Origin: Trinickia terrae
GTDB taxonomy: Bacteria; Pseudomonadota; Gammaproteobacteria; Burkholderiales; Burkholderiaceae
Reading direction: 5' to 3'
Assembly (NCBI RefSeq): GCF_005144415.1
Contig: NZ_SWJE01000004.1
Location: forward strand, 186,001-250,000
DNA: 64,000 nucleotides
The notes below the pieces were generated by a model. It made no database searches. It had not been told where the DNA came from and was given only the letters and a program-made list of their open reading frames with translations. This document shows, piece by piece, positions 1-9,593 of this stretch; positions within the stretch are counted from its first letter, which is position 1, and each line of letters begins with the position of its first letter. A program made the translations under genes and the position numbers.

Positions 1-90
1 CAGAGTTTGCCCGCGCCGTATGAGCGGTGTAAAGATCTTCTGACAATTCCTGAGGTTTTCTTCGGCTGGCGTATCGGCATTAGAGAGGCA

Positions 91-2460
91 TCAGCGCGGC
101 GTCGGCGCCGATGCGCCGGCAAGCGGCTTTGCGCCTTTTGCACCATGGGAGCCGCCGCTCGCGGCGGCTCGCTTGACGTTCGCTCCGCGCACCTCGAAGC
201 GCACGGTGTCGGCGACGTTGCCGCGCGCATCGATCAGTTCCAGCTTGTGCATTCCCGGCCACGGCAGCCAGGCGACGCGCGCCGCGCCGCCGAGCGCGCG
301 GCCGTCGAGCCGCCAGGCGCTGCGCGCCGGCGAGCCCGGTGCGCGCTCGAACCAGACGCGCTGGCGCTCCACAGGGATGTCCGGGTCGAGCGCGAAGATC
401 GTGCCGTCGGTCGGGCCGGCGATTTGGGGCGCGGCGGCTTGGGCGTTGCCTTTGGCATCGGCCGCATTTGCGGCAAGGCCGACGAACGGCATTTGCGTGC
501 CAGCGAGGAACCAGTCGTCCCGCGCGGGCTCGAGCGCATTTTCGAACACGACGCGTGTGCGCACGACGCCCGGCGGCGCAGCGGGCGCGATGCTCGGCGC
601 ATTCCGGTGCAGATAGCCGGCGATCGCCGCCCACACGGGCGCCGCGCCGGAGACGCCGGAGACGTCCCACATCGGCGTGCCGTCCGCATTGCCGACCCAC
701 ACGCCGATCGTGTAGCGCGACGTGAAGCCGACGGTCCAGTTGTCGCGCATGTCCTTGCTGGTGCCGGTCTTCACGGCCGAGAAGAAGCGCGTCGCGAGCG
801 GGCTGTCGAAGCCGAAGGTGCGCGTGCGGGCGTTGTTGTCCGAGAGCACGGTCGTGACGATGAAGCTCGCGTCGCGGCTGAAAACGCGCGTTTCCGGCTG
901 GTTTGCCGAAACGCGCGCGGGTTGCGAGCCGCGCGGCAGATCGTACGTCGGCCGCGGCACGCCGCCGTTGGCGAGCGCGCGATACGCGTTGGCGAGCGTG
1001 ATCAGGCTCACGTCCGCGCTGCCGAGCGCGAGACTGTAGCCGTAGTAGTCGCCTTCCTGCGTCAGCGGCAGGCCGAGCGCGGTGAGTGTCTTCGCGAAGC
1101 GGTGCGGCGTGACCATCACGAGCGTGCGCACCGCCGGCACATTCAGCGACGAGCCGAGCGCCGTGCGTACGCTCACCCAGCCCTTGAAGCCTTTGTCGTA
1201 GTTCTGCGGCATGTAGAGGCCGCCGCCGGCGGCGAGGTCGAGCGGCGCGTCGTCGAGGAGCGAAGCGGTCGTCACGCGCCGCTCGTCGATCGCCTCGGCG
1301 TAGAGGAACGGCTTGAGCGTCGAGCCGGCCTGCCGCAGCGCGAGCACCGCGTCGACGTCGCGCGCCTTCGACAGCGCGCCTGACGAGCCGACATAGGCGA
1401 GGATCTCGCCCGAGACGTTGTCGATGACGATGGCCGCACCGTCCTGCACGTTGCGCCGGTGCGGCGGGGCGTTCAGCTCGATCAGCGTGCGCGTGAGCGT
1501 GTCGCGCGCGAAGCGTTGCAGGCGCGCGTCGAGCGTCGAGCGCACGCGCATGCCCGCGCCCGGGTGGAGCTCGTTCGCGATGCGCCGTGCGAAGTGGGGG
1601 GCGAGGGTGTCGGAATCGGTTGCCGAGGACGTGGCGGACGCCGCCAACGAGGCCGCCGGCCGCGCGAATGCCAACTGCACGAAGCCGTCGAGATTCGCGC
1701 AGCCGCTCGCCGAGTCCATGTCGCGCAGGATGCGGCAGGCGCGCTCGGCCACTTTCCGGTAAGGGGCGTTCGGCGCGCGGATCAGCGCGGCGGCGATGGC
1801 CGCTTCGCGCTCGTCGAGGCCGGACGGCGCCTTGCCGAAGAGCGTCTGCGAGATCGCCGCGAGACCGACCGTCTCGCCTCGGAACGGCACGAGGTTCAAG
1901 TACGCCTCGAGGATCTGGTCCTTACGCCAGCTTCGCTCGAGCCAAAGCGCGTTCGCGGCCTGGACGGCCTTTTGCGCGATCGATCGTTGTCCCGAGCGTT
2001 TCGGGTCGTCGTCGAGCAGGCCGGTGAGCTGCATCGTGACCGTCGACGCGCCGCGAGTGCGCGTGTTCCACAGGTTGCCCCACGCCGCGCCCGCGACGCC
2101 GCGCCAGTCCACGCCGCTGTGCGCGTAGAAGCGCTTGTCCTCGGAGACGACGATCGCCTCGCGCAGCGCGGGCGATACATCGGCGAGCGCGACCCAGTCG
2201 CCGCGCCGCTCGCTGCGATCGGCGCGCGTGCGCGCAAGCGGCTCGCCGTCGCGGGCGAGCAGGATCCAATCGGAGCTGCGCCAGTCGTTTTTGACGGTGT
2301 CGAAGGTGGGCAGTGCGTGAGCGCAAAGTGGGAGCACGGCGAGCGCGGCCGTTGCAGCCCAGCGCGACATGGACCGCAACGGCATGCGCAAGCGCTTCCT
2401 CGCAACGCATGAGAGCGCGTCTTGCAACGGCTGCGCAACAGCGAACATCGATCTCGACAT
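91..2460 (-). CDS. pbpC: Penicillin-binding protein 1C (bifunctional glycosyltransferase/transpeptidase)
   Basis: Class A PBP of the PBP1C type, a periplasmic inner-membrane-anchored enzyme that polymerises and cross-links peptidoglycan. An N-terminal hydrophobic segment (about residues 31-49) is followed by a GT51 transglycosylase domain with the catalytic EDKRF glutamate near residue 107. The transpeptidase domain has all three active-site motifs: STLK (Ser380, Lys383), SLN (438-440) and KTG (Lys564). The last roughly 100 residues match the BiPBP_C tail position of PBP1C. The ATG at 2460 follows an in-frame GTG at 2463; a start at a later Met near residue 26 is possible. It lies 25 bases after the alpha-2-macroglobulin gene and is probably cotranscribed, as in many proteobacteria. 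At 789 aa it is close to the usual length (about 770). Confidence 0.95.
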   Translation of the reverse strand: MSRSMFAVAQPLQDALSCVARKRLRMPLRSMSRWAATAALAVLPLCAHALPTFDTVKNDWRSSDWILLARDGEPLARTRADRSERRGDWVALADVSPALREAIVVSEDKRFYAHSGVDWRGVAGAAWGNLWNTRTRGASTVTMQLTGLLDDDPKRSGQRSIAQKAVQAANALWLERSWRKDQILEAYLNLVPFRGETVGLAAISQTLFGKAPSGLDEREAAIAAALIRAPNAPYRKVAERACRILRDMDSASGCANLDGFVQLAFARPAASLAASATSSATDSDTLAPHFARRIANELHPGAGMRVRSTLDARLQRFARDTLTRTLIELNAPPHRRNVQDGAAIVIDNVSGEILAYVGSSGALSKARDVDAVLALRQAGSTLKPFLYAEAIDERRVTTASLLDDAPLDLAAGGGLYMPQNYDKGFKGWVSVRTALGSSLNVPAVRTLVMVTPHRFAKTLTALGLPLTQEGDYYGYSLALGSADVSLITLANAYRALANGGVPRPTYDLPRGSQPARVSANQPETRVFSRDASFIVTTVLSDNNARTRTFGFDSPLATRFFSAVKTGTSKDMRDNWTVGFTSRYTIGVWVGNADGTPMWDVSGVSGAAPVWAAIAGYLHRNAPSIAPAAPPGVVRTRVVFENALEPARDDWFLAGTQMPFVGLAANAADAKGNAQAAAPQIAGPTDGTIFALDPDIPVERQRVWFERAPGSPARSAWRLDGRALGGAARVAWLPWPGMHKLELIDARGNVADTVRFEVRGANVKRAAASGGSHGAKGAKPLAGASAPTPR

Positions 2461-2485
2461 CACGCGCTCACTTCACACTTCGGTC

Positions 2486-5400
2486 TCACTTCGCCGCCGG
2501 CGCCGGTTGCACGACGAGCTGCGCATTCGGCAGCACGCCGAACGTCGACGGCGCATACAGCGCCTCGACGCGCGTCGGCGGCAGGCCGAACGTGCCGACG
2601 TTGTTGAGCCGCGCCGTGTACTCGACCGAGAACTTGCCCTTCGGCACGTACTCGTAATACGCGCGATAGCCGTCGAAGCCGCGCTCGACGAACGCCGGCC
2701 ACGTGTCGCCGCGCTGCTTTTCGCCTTGTGCCGCCGACTCCGAATCGCGCCCGAGGCCCGAGCCGAGGATCGTCGCGCCTGCCGGCACCGGATCGTTGAC
2801 GACGACCCAGGTCATGTCGGTCTGCGCGTCGATGTCGAGGTGTACGCGCACGATGTCGCCGCGCGTGTAAGCGCCCTTGACCGCTGGTTCGAGCGCCGTC
2901 ACCGTCTTGGTGATCCGGTACCCGGCCGCGAACGGCGCCTTCAGCGCGACGGCGGCGAGGCTTTCGATCGTCGCCCACGGCTTGCCCGTGCCTTCCTGCG
3001 TCAAGGTGAGCGGCGTCGCGGCGTTTTGCGCCGCCGGCCACGGAAGCAGCTCGCTGCGGACATTCACGGTACGGGTGACGGGCGAAGCGGCGACGCTCGA
3101 AGCCGCCGAAGCGGCGGCCGCGCCCCAGCCGATCGTCCTGGTCGCGCCGTCGAGCTGGATCTTCGTCTGCCCCGTGACCGGCGCGCTCTCGAACGCGCGC
3201 GAGAAGCGCTCGACCGCGAGCGATCCGTAGACGTTGGCCGTCGTCGTCTGCCATGCGCCGTTGCGTTGCAGCGCGAGCATGCCCGCCACGAGCCGTGGCA
3301 TCTCGTCCTTCCAGCCGGGGTTGTCGACGAACGCGAGCGCCATGCGCGCGGCGTTGACCTCGTTGTCGGTCATCAGCCACCACAGGTTGTCGTCCGTTTC
3401 GGTCGAGAACGTCAGGCGCGTGCCCTGATAGGTGAGCCGCGCGCGCAGGATCTGCTCGGCCTGCGCGAGCTTGGCGTCACGGTCGGGCGCGTTCTTCAGC
3501 CGCGACAGGATCTGGTAGTAGTCGAGCACCGCCGAGGTCGGCCACTGGTTCGGCGCGATTTCGATCGAGCCGAGCATGCGCGCGTTGGCCGCGCCGTAGC
3601 GCGAGAGCGCTTCGATCGCCGCGAGCTTGCGCAGGTCTAGATCCTTGCGCGGCGCCCAGAAGTTGCGCGCGATGCGGCCCTCGACAAAGCCCGTCAGGCC
3701 CGCTTCCAGCTTGCTGCGCAAGTCGTCGGAGAGGGCGAGGCGCGCATCGAGCTTCGACGCCTCGTCGGTGACGGCGAGCAGGTAGGCGGAGAGAGCCGGG
3801 CTGCCGCGATTGTCCGCGTCGTCGGCGGGCGGGAAGTAGTTGGCGAGGCCGTCGCGGTCGAGATAGACGGGCATCCGCGCGAGCATCGCCTGCCATTGCG
3901 CCGCGTCGCGCAGGCCGATCGCGCGCGAGGTCTGCTGCTCGAGGCAGCTGTACGGATAGCGCTGGAACCAGCGCGTGACGCCCGGCATGCCGTCGGAGAG
4001 CTTCGGCTGCAGCGAGACGGCTATGCCCCCGCGCAGCACGCCTGCTTGCGCTGGGGTTGTGTATGCGGCGGCGTTTGCGGGGGCCGCAATCGGGATCGAC
4101 AGCGTGCCGTCCACCTGCGCGAGCGTCGCCTGCTGGACCGTGACGGGGACCGCCGCGGTCACGCGTTGCGAGAGCTTCATCGCATCGGCCGCGTGGGCGC
4201 CGCCTTGCTCGGCGGCGTTCACGGTCCAGGCGAGCGCGGGCGTCGGCGCATCGGCGAGGCCGTCGGGCGCCGTGACGGTCCAGGCGATTTCCTGAGCCGA
4301 ATCGGGCGCGAGCTCGACGGTTTGCGGCGAGAGCGCGAGCGGCGCGGCATTCGGGGTGACGACGACCTTCATCGCGCGCGCGGTCGTATTGCGCACCGTG
4401 AACTGCGCGCGGAACTGGTCGCCCTCGCGCACGAGCGGCGGCAGGCCCGAGATCAGCTGCAAGTCCTGCGTGCTGCGGATCGATGCGCTGCCGGTGCCGA
4501 ACTGGCCCGTGCCGACCGCGCCGATCGCGACGATGCGGAAGCTCGTCAGCGAGTCGTTGAGCGGCACTTCGACGCTCGCCTGGCCGTTCGCATCGAGCGT
4601 CACGCGCGGATTCCACAGGAGCAGCGTGTCGAACAGCTCGCGCGTTGCGCTGTGTCCGCCGCCGCCGCCCGCCGGCACCGCCTTGCGGCCGAAGTGGCGG
4701 CGTCCGACGATCTCCATTTGCGCGGTCGACGTCTCGACGCCATAGGCGCGCCGCTGCAGCATGGCATCGAGCACCTCCCAGCTTTGGTTCGGCATCAGCT
4801 CGAGGAGCGCTTCGTCGACCGCCGCGACCGCGATCTGCGTGCCCGCCGGCGCGGGCTTGCCGCCCGGCAGCTGCACGCGCACGGTGACGCGCGCCTTGTC
4901 GCGCACGGGGTAGGACTTCGCATCGGGCGTGACCGTTACCGCGAGCCGGTGCGCCGCGGTGCCGACCTTGATCTCGGCGAGCCCGTAGCGGAACGCGGGC
5001 TTCGAGAGATCGACGAGCGGCGTCGGCGCCTCGTATTGGCGGCCTTCGTACCAGAACGCGCGCACCCATTCGAGCGGCGCCTTCCAGCCCCAGGTGAAGA
5101 ACGAGTACCAGGGCACCTCGTGGATGCGTCCGCGCAGCGCCAGCACCGACACGTACACGTTCGGCCCCCACGCTTCGTTGACCTTGAGCTCGACGGTCGG
5201 GTCCTTGCCGTCGAGCTGCACGACGTGCGTCTCGACGATGCCTTCGCGCTCGATGGCGACGAGCGCCGTCGCGAAGCGGAACGGCATGCGCACCTGGAAG
5301 CGCGCGGTCTCGCCGGGCTCGTAGCTGGTCTTCTCCGGGAGGACGTCGATGCGGTCGGTGTTCTCGCCGCCGAACCAGAGCTCGTCCTCGCGCGTGACCC

Positions 5401-8400
5401 AGACCGACGTGCTCGCCGTCGACTGATGTCCGTCGCCGTCCTTCGCGATGGCGATCAGGTCGACGTTGCCGGCTTCGCGCAGCTTGGCGTCGCAGGCGAG
5501 CAGGCCGTGGTCATCGCTCTTGCCGCTGCACAGCGTGCCGAGGTCGCGCGTTTCGGTGTGGTTGTCGTACGCATAGAAGCCGCCGACCATGCGCTTGCGC
5601 GAGGTCGTCATGATGCGCGCGACGCCGCGCACTTCGAGGGCGACGCCTGCGCGCGGCTTGCCTTGCAGGTCGACGGCGAGCGCCGTGACGGGCACCGTGT
5701 TGCCGACCGACACCCAGCGTCCCGACTTGATCCCGGCGACGACCGCCGCGGGCCACAGCGTGGCGTTGCCGCCGATCGTCTGCACTTCGCCGTTCGGGTC
5801 GGCGAAGGTGGCCTCGAGCGCGAGGCGCTTGGGCGCGTCCACCTCGGGCAGGTTCTTCAAGACGAGGCTGCCCGAGCCGTTGCGATCGAGCGTGAGGGGC
5901 GCCTTGTCGGCGACGAGCTTGGCGACTTCCTCGGCCTCCTGCGTGTCGCTGTTTTCGTCGGAGGAGGCGTTCTCGTCGCCTGAGGCATTCTGGTCCGCGT
6001 GACGGCGGTAGGGGACGAAGCTGAAATCGGGGAAGCGGTCGGTGAAGGCGGGCGTCGTGGGCTTGACGAGCGCCGACACCTGCACGGGCAGATTCGATGC
6101 CGCACCGCCCGAGACGTAGTCGATCTGCACCGCAACCGGCGCTTCCTTCGCGGCGACGAGCGGGCTCGGTTTCTCGTTGCGCACCGCGATCGAGCCTTTG
6201 AACACCGGCAGGCGGAATTCCTCGACGCGGAAGCTGCCGCTGTCGTAGCTCATATGCGGGGCGTCTGCGTTGCTGCTGTCGTCGTCGTCGTTTTTATCGC
6301 TTTGGCCGCCGCCGGCGCTCGTGTCTGCTTTCGCGCCGCCGTCGTCGAGCGACACGCTGTATTCGCCGAGCTTGGCCGCCGCTGGAATCGTGAACGTCGA
6401 ATCCGCGGTGTGATCGGCGGCCCACGTGAGCGGCAGACTGTAGGTCTGCCCGCTGCCGAGATGGCGGATCGTGACGCGCGTCGGGTACTGCTTTGGAAAC
6501 GCGAAGCCATGCAGCGTCTCGACGCGGATCATGTGCTTCATCGACACCGTCTCGCCCGCGCGCAACAGCGTGCGGTCGAACACCGTATGCGCGCGCACGC
6601 TCTGCTCGGCGCTGAAATCGGTCGGCACGTTGAAGCGCCACGATTCGATGCCTCGATTCCAGTCCGATTGGACGAAGGCCATGTCGGGGCCGGTCTTGGG
6701 ATCGTCGATGCGCGCCGACGCGAAGAAGCCATAGAAGCGTGAATCATCGCAGCGCTTGGCCGGCTCGAGCGGCCCGTCGATGGTCAAGAGGCCATGCGCG
6801 TCGGTCTTGCCCGCGGCGACCTGGTCGCCGTTGCAATCGGAGACGCGCACGTCGGCGTTCGGCACGGGCTGGCCTTTATCGAGCGTCGTCACCCAGACGA
6901 CGCTGTTCTCGCGGCCTTGCTTGAAATGCACGCCGAGGTTCGTGACGAGCACCGCGGTGCGCACGTACATCGGCACGCGCTTGCCGAGCAGCGACGCGCC
7001 CAACGCGGGCGACGCCAGCTCGATCACGTAGAAGCCCGGCTTCGCGACCGGCACGCCGACGACCTCGAATGGCCGCAGCGTCTTCGGATCGGCCTTCGGC
7101 AGGCTCAGCGTCTCGACGCCTTGTTGCCCGGCGAGCAAGGACAGCGAGCGGACGTCGATCTGCGGGTTCTTGCGGTTTTCGCGAGCGCCGGCATTGGCGG
7201 CTTGGTCGCCCTCCGCATCGTCGCCGTTGCGCGGCGGCGGAATGATCACCGCGTTCTTGTTGCGCGCGAGCAGGCCGGGCATCAGCTTGTCGATCGACGA
7301 CTTGTCCATGCCGTAGCTGTCGAAGCGCTCGACGAGCTGCATCCAGCGGCGGATGTCGCTGTCCGCGCCGACCTGCAGCGTCGCGAACTGCGCGAGGCCG
7401 CCCGAGTTGAGGCCGGCGACATGCAGGTCCGCTTCGACGTTGCGCAAGGTGACCGGCACGAGCGGGGGCATGTGCGGTTCCGCGTAGCGCTCGATGATGC
7501 CGAATGTCGACGAGGAGAACTTGGCGAGCGGCGGCATTGGCGCCGTGCGCGTTTTCAGCGGGAACAGGTCGGCGTTGACGAGCGGCCTGCCGCTCACGTC
7601 GTGCAGCGATTTGGGGACGTCGACGGTGAGCTCCGCGCTCTCGGGCAGCGGCGCGGCGAATTCGACCGCCGCGGTTTCCGGGTCCTTGTCGTCGGGCGCG
7701 AAGGTCGGGGCGATCGCGCCGTTGGGGCCTTGCACGCGGATCTGCTCGGCGTCGGCGCGCTTGATCGGCGCGTTGAATTGCAGGCGGATCGGCCGCAACG
7801 GCGTGCAGGGCGCTTTCGCGTTCTCGCGCTCGCACGAAAAACTCGCGGCAAACGGCTCGCGCACCGTGTAGTCGAAGCGCCGCTCGACATCGTTCGCGAT
7901 GCCGCTCGGACTGGCGACACCCTTGCCGTACACGAGCTGCATCTTCGTGTTCGACGGCAGGGCTTGCTGGCAGGCGAGCGTCAGCAAGCGGTCGCTTTCT
8001 TTCTTCAAGCGAAAGCGCTCGATGAGCGCACGGCGCGTCGCCGCATCGGCGTATTGGACGGGAATGCGATTGCCGAGACCGTTCGATTCGCACCAGACAT
8101 GCTCGCGCACCGACGCTTCGTTCGCCGGGCCGTTGAGCGTCAGGATGAAGACCTGGTTCTCTTCGATCTCTCCGCTGCCCGGCCTCACGTCGACAGGAAA
8201 GGGGCCGCCCGTCTCGAACATGAAGCGGCGCGTGCCTGTCACGGCATTGCCGGCGCTCGACTTCAGGCCGCCGTTGAGGTCGAGCGTGCAGCGCACGCCG
8301 GGCGGCAGGTCGCTGGCGAAGTCGTAGGCCCAGGTTTTCTCGTCGATCCAGCGGCCCTGGCCGCTCGTCGCCGCCGCGTCGCTGCAATGAAGCTGCGCTG

Positions 8401-8605
8401 GGTTCGGCAAATCAGGCGCGCCGAACGGGACCATCGCCTCATCGAACTTGACGACGGCCTGCCGCACTTGCGTGACCTTGCCCTGCGGCGACACGCTGAC
8501 GGTGCGCGCTGCATCGGCGCGCCACGCCGTGGCGCCGAGGAGACCGATGACCGCGGCCGCCGCGACGGCCCACATGCATGCTTGTTTTGATTGACTGCTT
8601 CGCAT
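2486..8605 (-). CDS. Large bacterial alpha-2-macroglobulin family protein (thioester type)
   Basis: Periplasmic protease-trap protein of the YfhM/ECAM family, thought to bind attacking proteases covalently when the envelope is breached. A signal peptide is visible (hydrophobic residues 11-27, likely cleavage after WRADA near residue 32) and I see no lipobox cysteine, unlike lipoprotein members. The thioester motif CLEQ is intact (Cys1554, Glu1556, Gln1557) within the alpha-toroid region, so this is the thioester class rather than the YfaS class. At 2039 aa it is much longer than the roughly 1650 aa E. coli homologue; acidic low-complexity stretches (near residues 770-790 and 865-895) account for part of that. 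An AGGAG ribosome site precedes the ATG. Pairing with pbpC downstream suggests trapping of intruders coupled to wall repair. Confidence 0.93.
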   Translation of the reverse strand: MRSSQSKQACMWAVAAAAVIGLLGATAWRADAARTVSVSPQGKVTQVRQAVVKFDEAMVPFGAPDLPNPAQLHCSDAAATSGQGRWIDEKTWAYDFASDLPPGVRCTLDLNGGLKSSAGNAVTGTRRFMFETGGPFPVDVRPGSGEIEENQVFILTLNGPANEASVREHVWCESNGLGNRIPVQYADAATRRALIERFRLKKESDRLLTLACQQALPSNTKMQLVYGKGVASPSGIANDVERRFDYTVREPFAASFSCERENAKAPCTPLRPIRLQFNAPIKRADAEQIRVQGPNGAIAPTFAPDDKDPETAAVEFAAPLPESAELTVDVPKSLHDVSGRPLVNADLFPLKTRTAPMPPLAKFSSSTFGIIERYAEPHMPPLVPVTLRNVEADLHVAGLNSGGLAQFATLQVGADSDIRRWMQLVERFDSYGMDKSSIDKLMPGLLARNKNAVIIPPPRNGDDAEGDQAANAGARENRKNPQIDVRSLSLLAGQQGVETLSLPKADPKTLRPFEVVGVPVAKPGFYVIELASPALGASLLGKRVPMYVRTAVLVTNLGVHFKQGRENSVVWVTTLDKGQPVPNADVRVSDCNGDQVAAGKTDAHGLLTIDGPLEPAKRCDDSRFYGFFASARIDDPKTGPDMAFVQSDWNRGIESWRFNVPTDFSAEQSVRAHTVFDRTLLRAGETVSMKHMIRVETLHGFAFPKQYPTRVTIRHLGSGQTYSLPLTWAADHTADSTFTIPAAAKLGEYSVSLDDGGAKADTSAGGGQSDKNDDDDSSNADAPHMSYDSGSFRVEEFRLPVFKGSIAVRNEKPSPLVAAKEAPVAVQIDYVSGGAASNLPVQVSALVKPTTPAFTDRFPDFSFVPYRRHADQNASGDENASSDENSDTQEAEEVAKLVADKAPLTLDRNGSGSLVLKNLPEVDAPKRLALEATFADPNGEVQTIGGNATLWPAAVVAGIKSGRWVSVGNTVPVTALAVDLQGKPRAGVALEVRGVARIMTTSRKRMVGGFYAYDNHTETRDLGTLCSGKSDDHGLLACDAKLREAGNVDLIAIAKDGDGHQSTASTSVWVTREDELWFGGENTDRIDVLPEKTSYEPGETARFQVRMPFRFATALVAIEREGIVETHVVQLDGKDPTVELKVNEAWGPNVYVSVLALRGRIHEVPWYSFFTWGWKAPLEWVRAFWYEGRQYEAPTPLVDLSKPAFRYGLAEIKVGTAAHRLAVTVTPDAKSYPVRDKARVTVRVQLPGGKPAPAGTQIAVAAVDEALLELMPNQSWEVLDAMLQRRAYGVETSTAQMEIVGRRHFGRKAVPAGGGGGHSATRELFDTLLLWNPRVTLDANGQASVEVPLNDSLTSFRIVAIGAVGTGQFGTGSASIRSTQDLQLISGLPPLVREGDQFRAQFTVRNTTARAMKVVVTPNAAPLALSPQTVELAPDSAQEIAWTVTAPDGLADAPTPALAWTVNAAEQGGAHAADAMKLSQRVTAAVPVTVQQATLAQVDGTLSIPIAAPANAAAYTTPAQAGVLRGGIAVSLQPKLSDGMPGVTRWFQRYPYSCLEQQTSRAIGLRDAAQWQAMLARMPVYLDRDGLANYFPPADDADNRGSPALSAYLLAVTDEASKLDARLALSDDLRSKLEAGLTGFVEGRIARNFWAPRKDLDLRKLAAIEALSRYGAANARMLGSIEIAPNQWPTSAVLDYYQILSRLKNAPDRDAKLAQAEQILRARLTYQGTRLTFSTETDDNLWWLMTDNEVNAARMALAFVDNPGWKDEMPRLVAGMLALQRNGAWQTTTANVYGSLAVERFSRAFESAPVTGQTKIQLDGATRTIGWGAAAASAASSVAASPVTRTVNVRSELLPWPAAQNAATPLTLTQEGTGKPWATIESLAAVALKAPFAAGYRITKTVTALEPAVKGAYTRGDIVRVHLDIDAQTDMTWVVVNDPVPAGATILGSGLGRDSESAAQGEKQRGDTWPAFVERGFDGYRAYYEYVPKGKFSVEYTARLNNVGTFGLPPTRVEALYAPSTFGVLPNAQLVVQPAPAAK

Positions 8606-8639
8606 CGACCGCGCTCCTGAAGGCTTTCAGAGTGGGGCG

Positions 8640-8645
8640 ATTCTA
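8640..8645 (-). promoter_or_regulatory. Putative -10 box for the alpha-2-macroglobulin/pbpC operon
   Basis: On the minus strand this reads TAGAAT (5 of 6 to TATAAT), 34 bases before the start codon. No good -35 hexamer is seen at 16-18 bases, so the call is tentative. It is back to back with the merR promoter. Confidence 0.4.
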
Positions 8646-8703
8646 CCTGAGCGCAGTAAGCGCCTGTAAGGCAGACAAGTGACACGCTGACAAGCGAAGG
8701 CGC

Positions 8704-8734
8704 TTGACTTAGAGTGCACTCGAACTCCTAACCT
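8704..8734 (+). promoter_or_regulatory. MerR-type promoter/operator with long spacer and palindrome
   Basis: TTGACT (8704-8709) and a weak TAACCT (8729-8734) are 19 bases apart, the overlong spacer typical of promoters that MerR proteins twist into an active shape. Inside the spacer is a perfect 10-base palindrome GAGTGCACTC (8712-8721) flanked by partly symmetric bases. It resembles operators of the AdhR/NmlR group. It sits just upstream of the merR gene, so autoregulation is inferred. Confidence 0.65.
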
Positions 8735-8744
8735 TGGTGCTGTC

Positions 8745-9215
8745 ATGTCAAACGCACTCACGATCGGCCAGATGGCCGCGGCCACCGGCGTCTCGACGCA
8801 TACGCTGCGCTACTACGAGCAGGCCGGCTTGATCCGGGCTGTCGCACGCACGGAGGCGGGGCACCGGCTCTATTCGGGCGCCGACCGCGACTGGCTCCTG
8901 TTCCTGATGCGCCTGAAGGCGACCGGCATGCCGATCGCGGGGATGCAGGCCTTCGCGGAACTGCGTGCCCGCGGCGACGCGACGGTGCACGAGCGGCGCG
9001 AGATGCTGGCCGCGCATCGCGATGCGGTGCTGGCGCAGATCGAGCAGTTGCGGACCAATCTCGAGGCGATCGACGAAAAGATCGTGTATTACGCCGCGCT
9101 CGAGGCGGACATGACAGGTACGAACGACAACCCTCAAACCGTCAAGGATTCGCCATGGAAAACACGAATGCACACGCTCAAGCCGACCGCTACTCACGAG
9201 GATGGGACAAGCTGA
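8745..9215 (+). CDS. MerR family transcriptional regulator
   Basis: A 156 aa MerR protein. The winged helix-turn-helix is at residues 4-70 (IGQMAAATGVSTHTLRYYEQAGL is the signature region), followed by a dimerisation coiled coil (about 75-120, LAAHRDAVLAQIEQLRTNLEAI). There is no conserved metal-binding cysteine cluster at the C-terminus, so a metal sensor is unlikely; members of this branch respond to electrophiles or aldehydes. The last 61 bases overlap the next gene in another frame, and the last 30 or so residues look poorly structured. The operator upstream suggests self-control and control of the downstream carboxymuconolactone-decarboxylase-like gene. Confidence 0.9.
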   Translation: MSNALTIGQMAAATGVSTHTLRYYEQAGLIRAVARTEAGHRLYSGADRDWLLFLMRLKATGMPIAGMQAFAELRARGDATVHERREMLAAHRDAVLAQIEQLRTNLEAIDEKIVYYAALEADMTGTNDNPQTVKDSPWKTRMHTLKPTATHEDGTS

Positions 9216-9565
9216 AGGAGATCGACGGCGCGGCCGGCGAGCGCGTCGCCGCGGCGCTCGCGCCGATCGCGCCGGATTTCGCCCGCCTCATGGTCGAGTT
9301 TGCGTTCGGCGACATCTACAGCCGGCCGCAACTCGACTTGAAAGCGCGTGAGATCGCGACGATCGCCGCGCTCGCGGCGCTCGGCAATGCGCTGCCGCAG
9401 TTGAAGATCCATATCGAAGCCGCGCTGAACGTCGGCTGCACGCGCGACGAGATCGTCGAGGTGTTCATGCAGATGGCCGTCTACGCGGGTTTTCCGGCGG
9501 CGCTGAACGCGTTGTTCGCGGCGCACGAGGTGTTCGAGCGGCGCGACGAACGCGAACGGGTGTGA
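9155..9565 (+). CDS. Carboxymuconolactone decarboxylase family protein
   Basis: A 136 aa all-helical protein of the CMD/AhpD-like superfamily. The recognisable core runs from about residue 40 to 125 (LDLKAREIATIAALAALG, then LKIHIEAALNVGCTRDEIVEVFMQ, split here by other residues). Only one cysteine is present in the core, so the CxxC redox pair of AhpD-type peroxidases is missing; it is closer to the decarboxylase-like branch, and its substrate is unknown. An AAGGA ribosome site lies 8 bases before the ATG, which is inside the merR reading frame (61-base overlap). The pair is probably one regulatory unit. Confidence 0.88.
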   Translation: MENTNAHAQADRYSRGWDKLKEIDGAAGERVAAALAPIAPDFARLMVEFAFGDIYSRPQLDLKAREIATIAALAALGNALPQLKIHIEAALNVGCTRDEIVEVFMQMAVYAGFPAALNALFAAHEVFERRDERERV

Positions 9566-9593
9566 TGCGTGCACCGCGCCGCGTGGGCAATGC

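Noticed and set aside
31-90. Trace of another gene at the left edge
   Set aside because: Only about 90 bases lie beyond the pbpC stop and no conserved frame is visible there.
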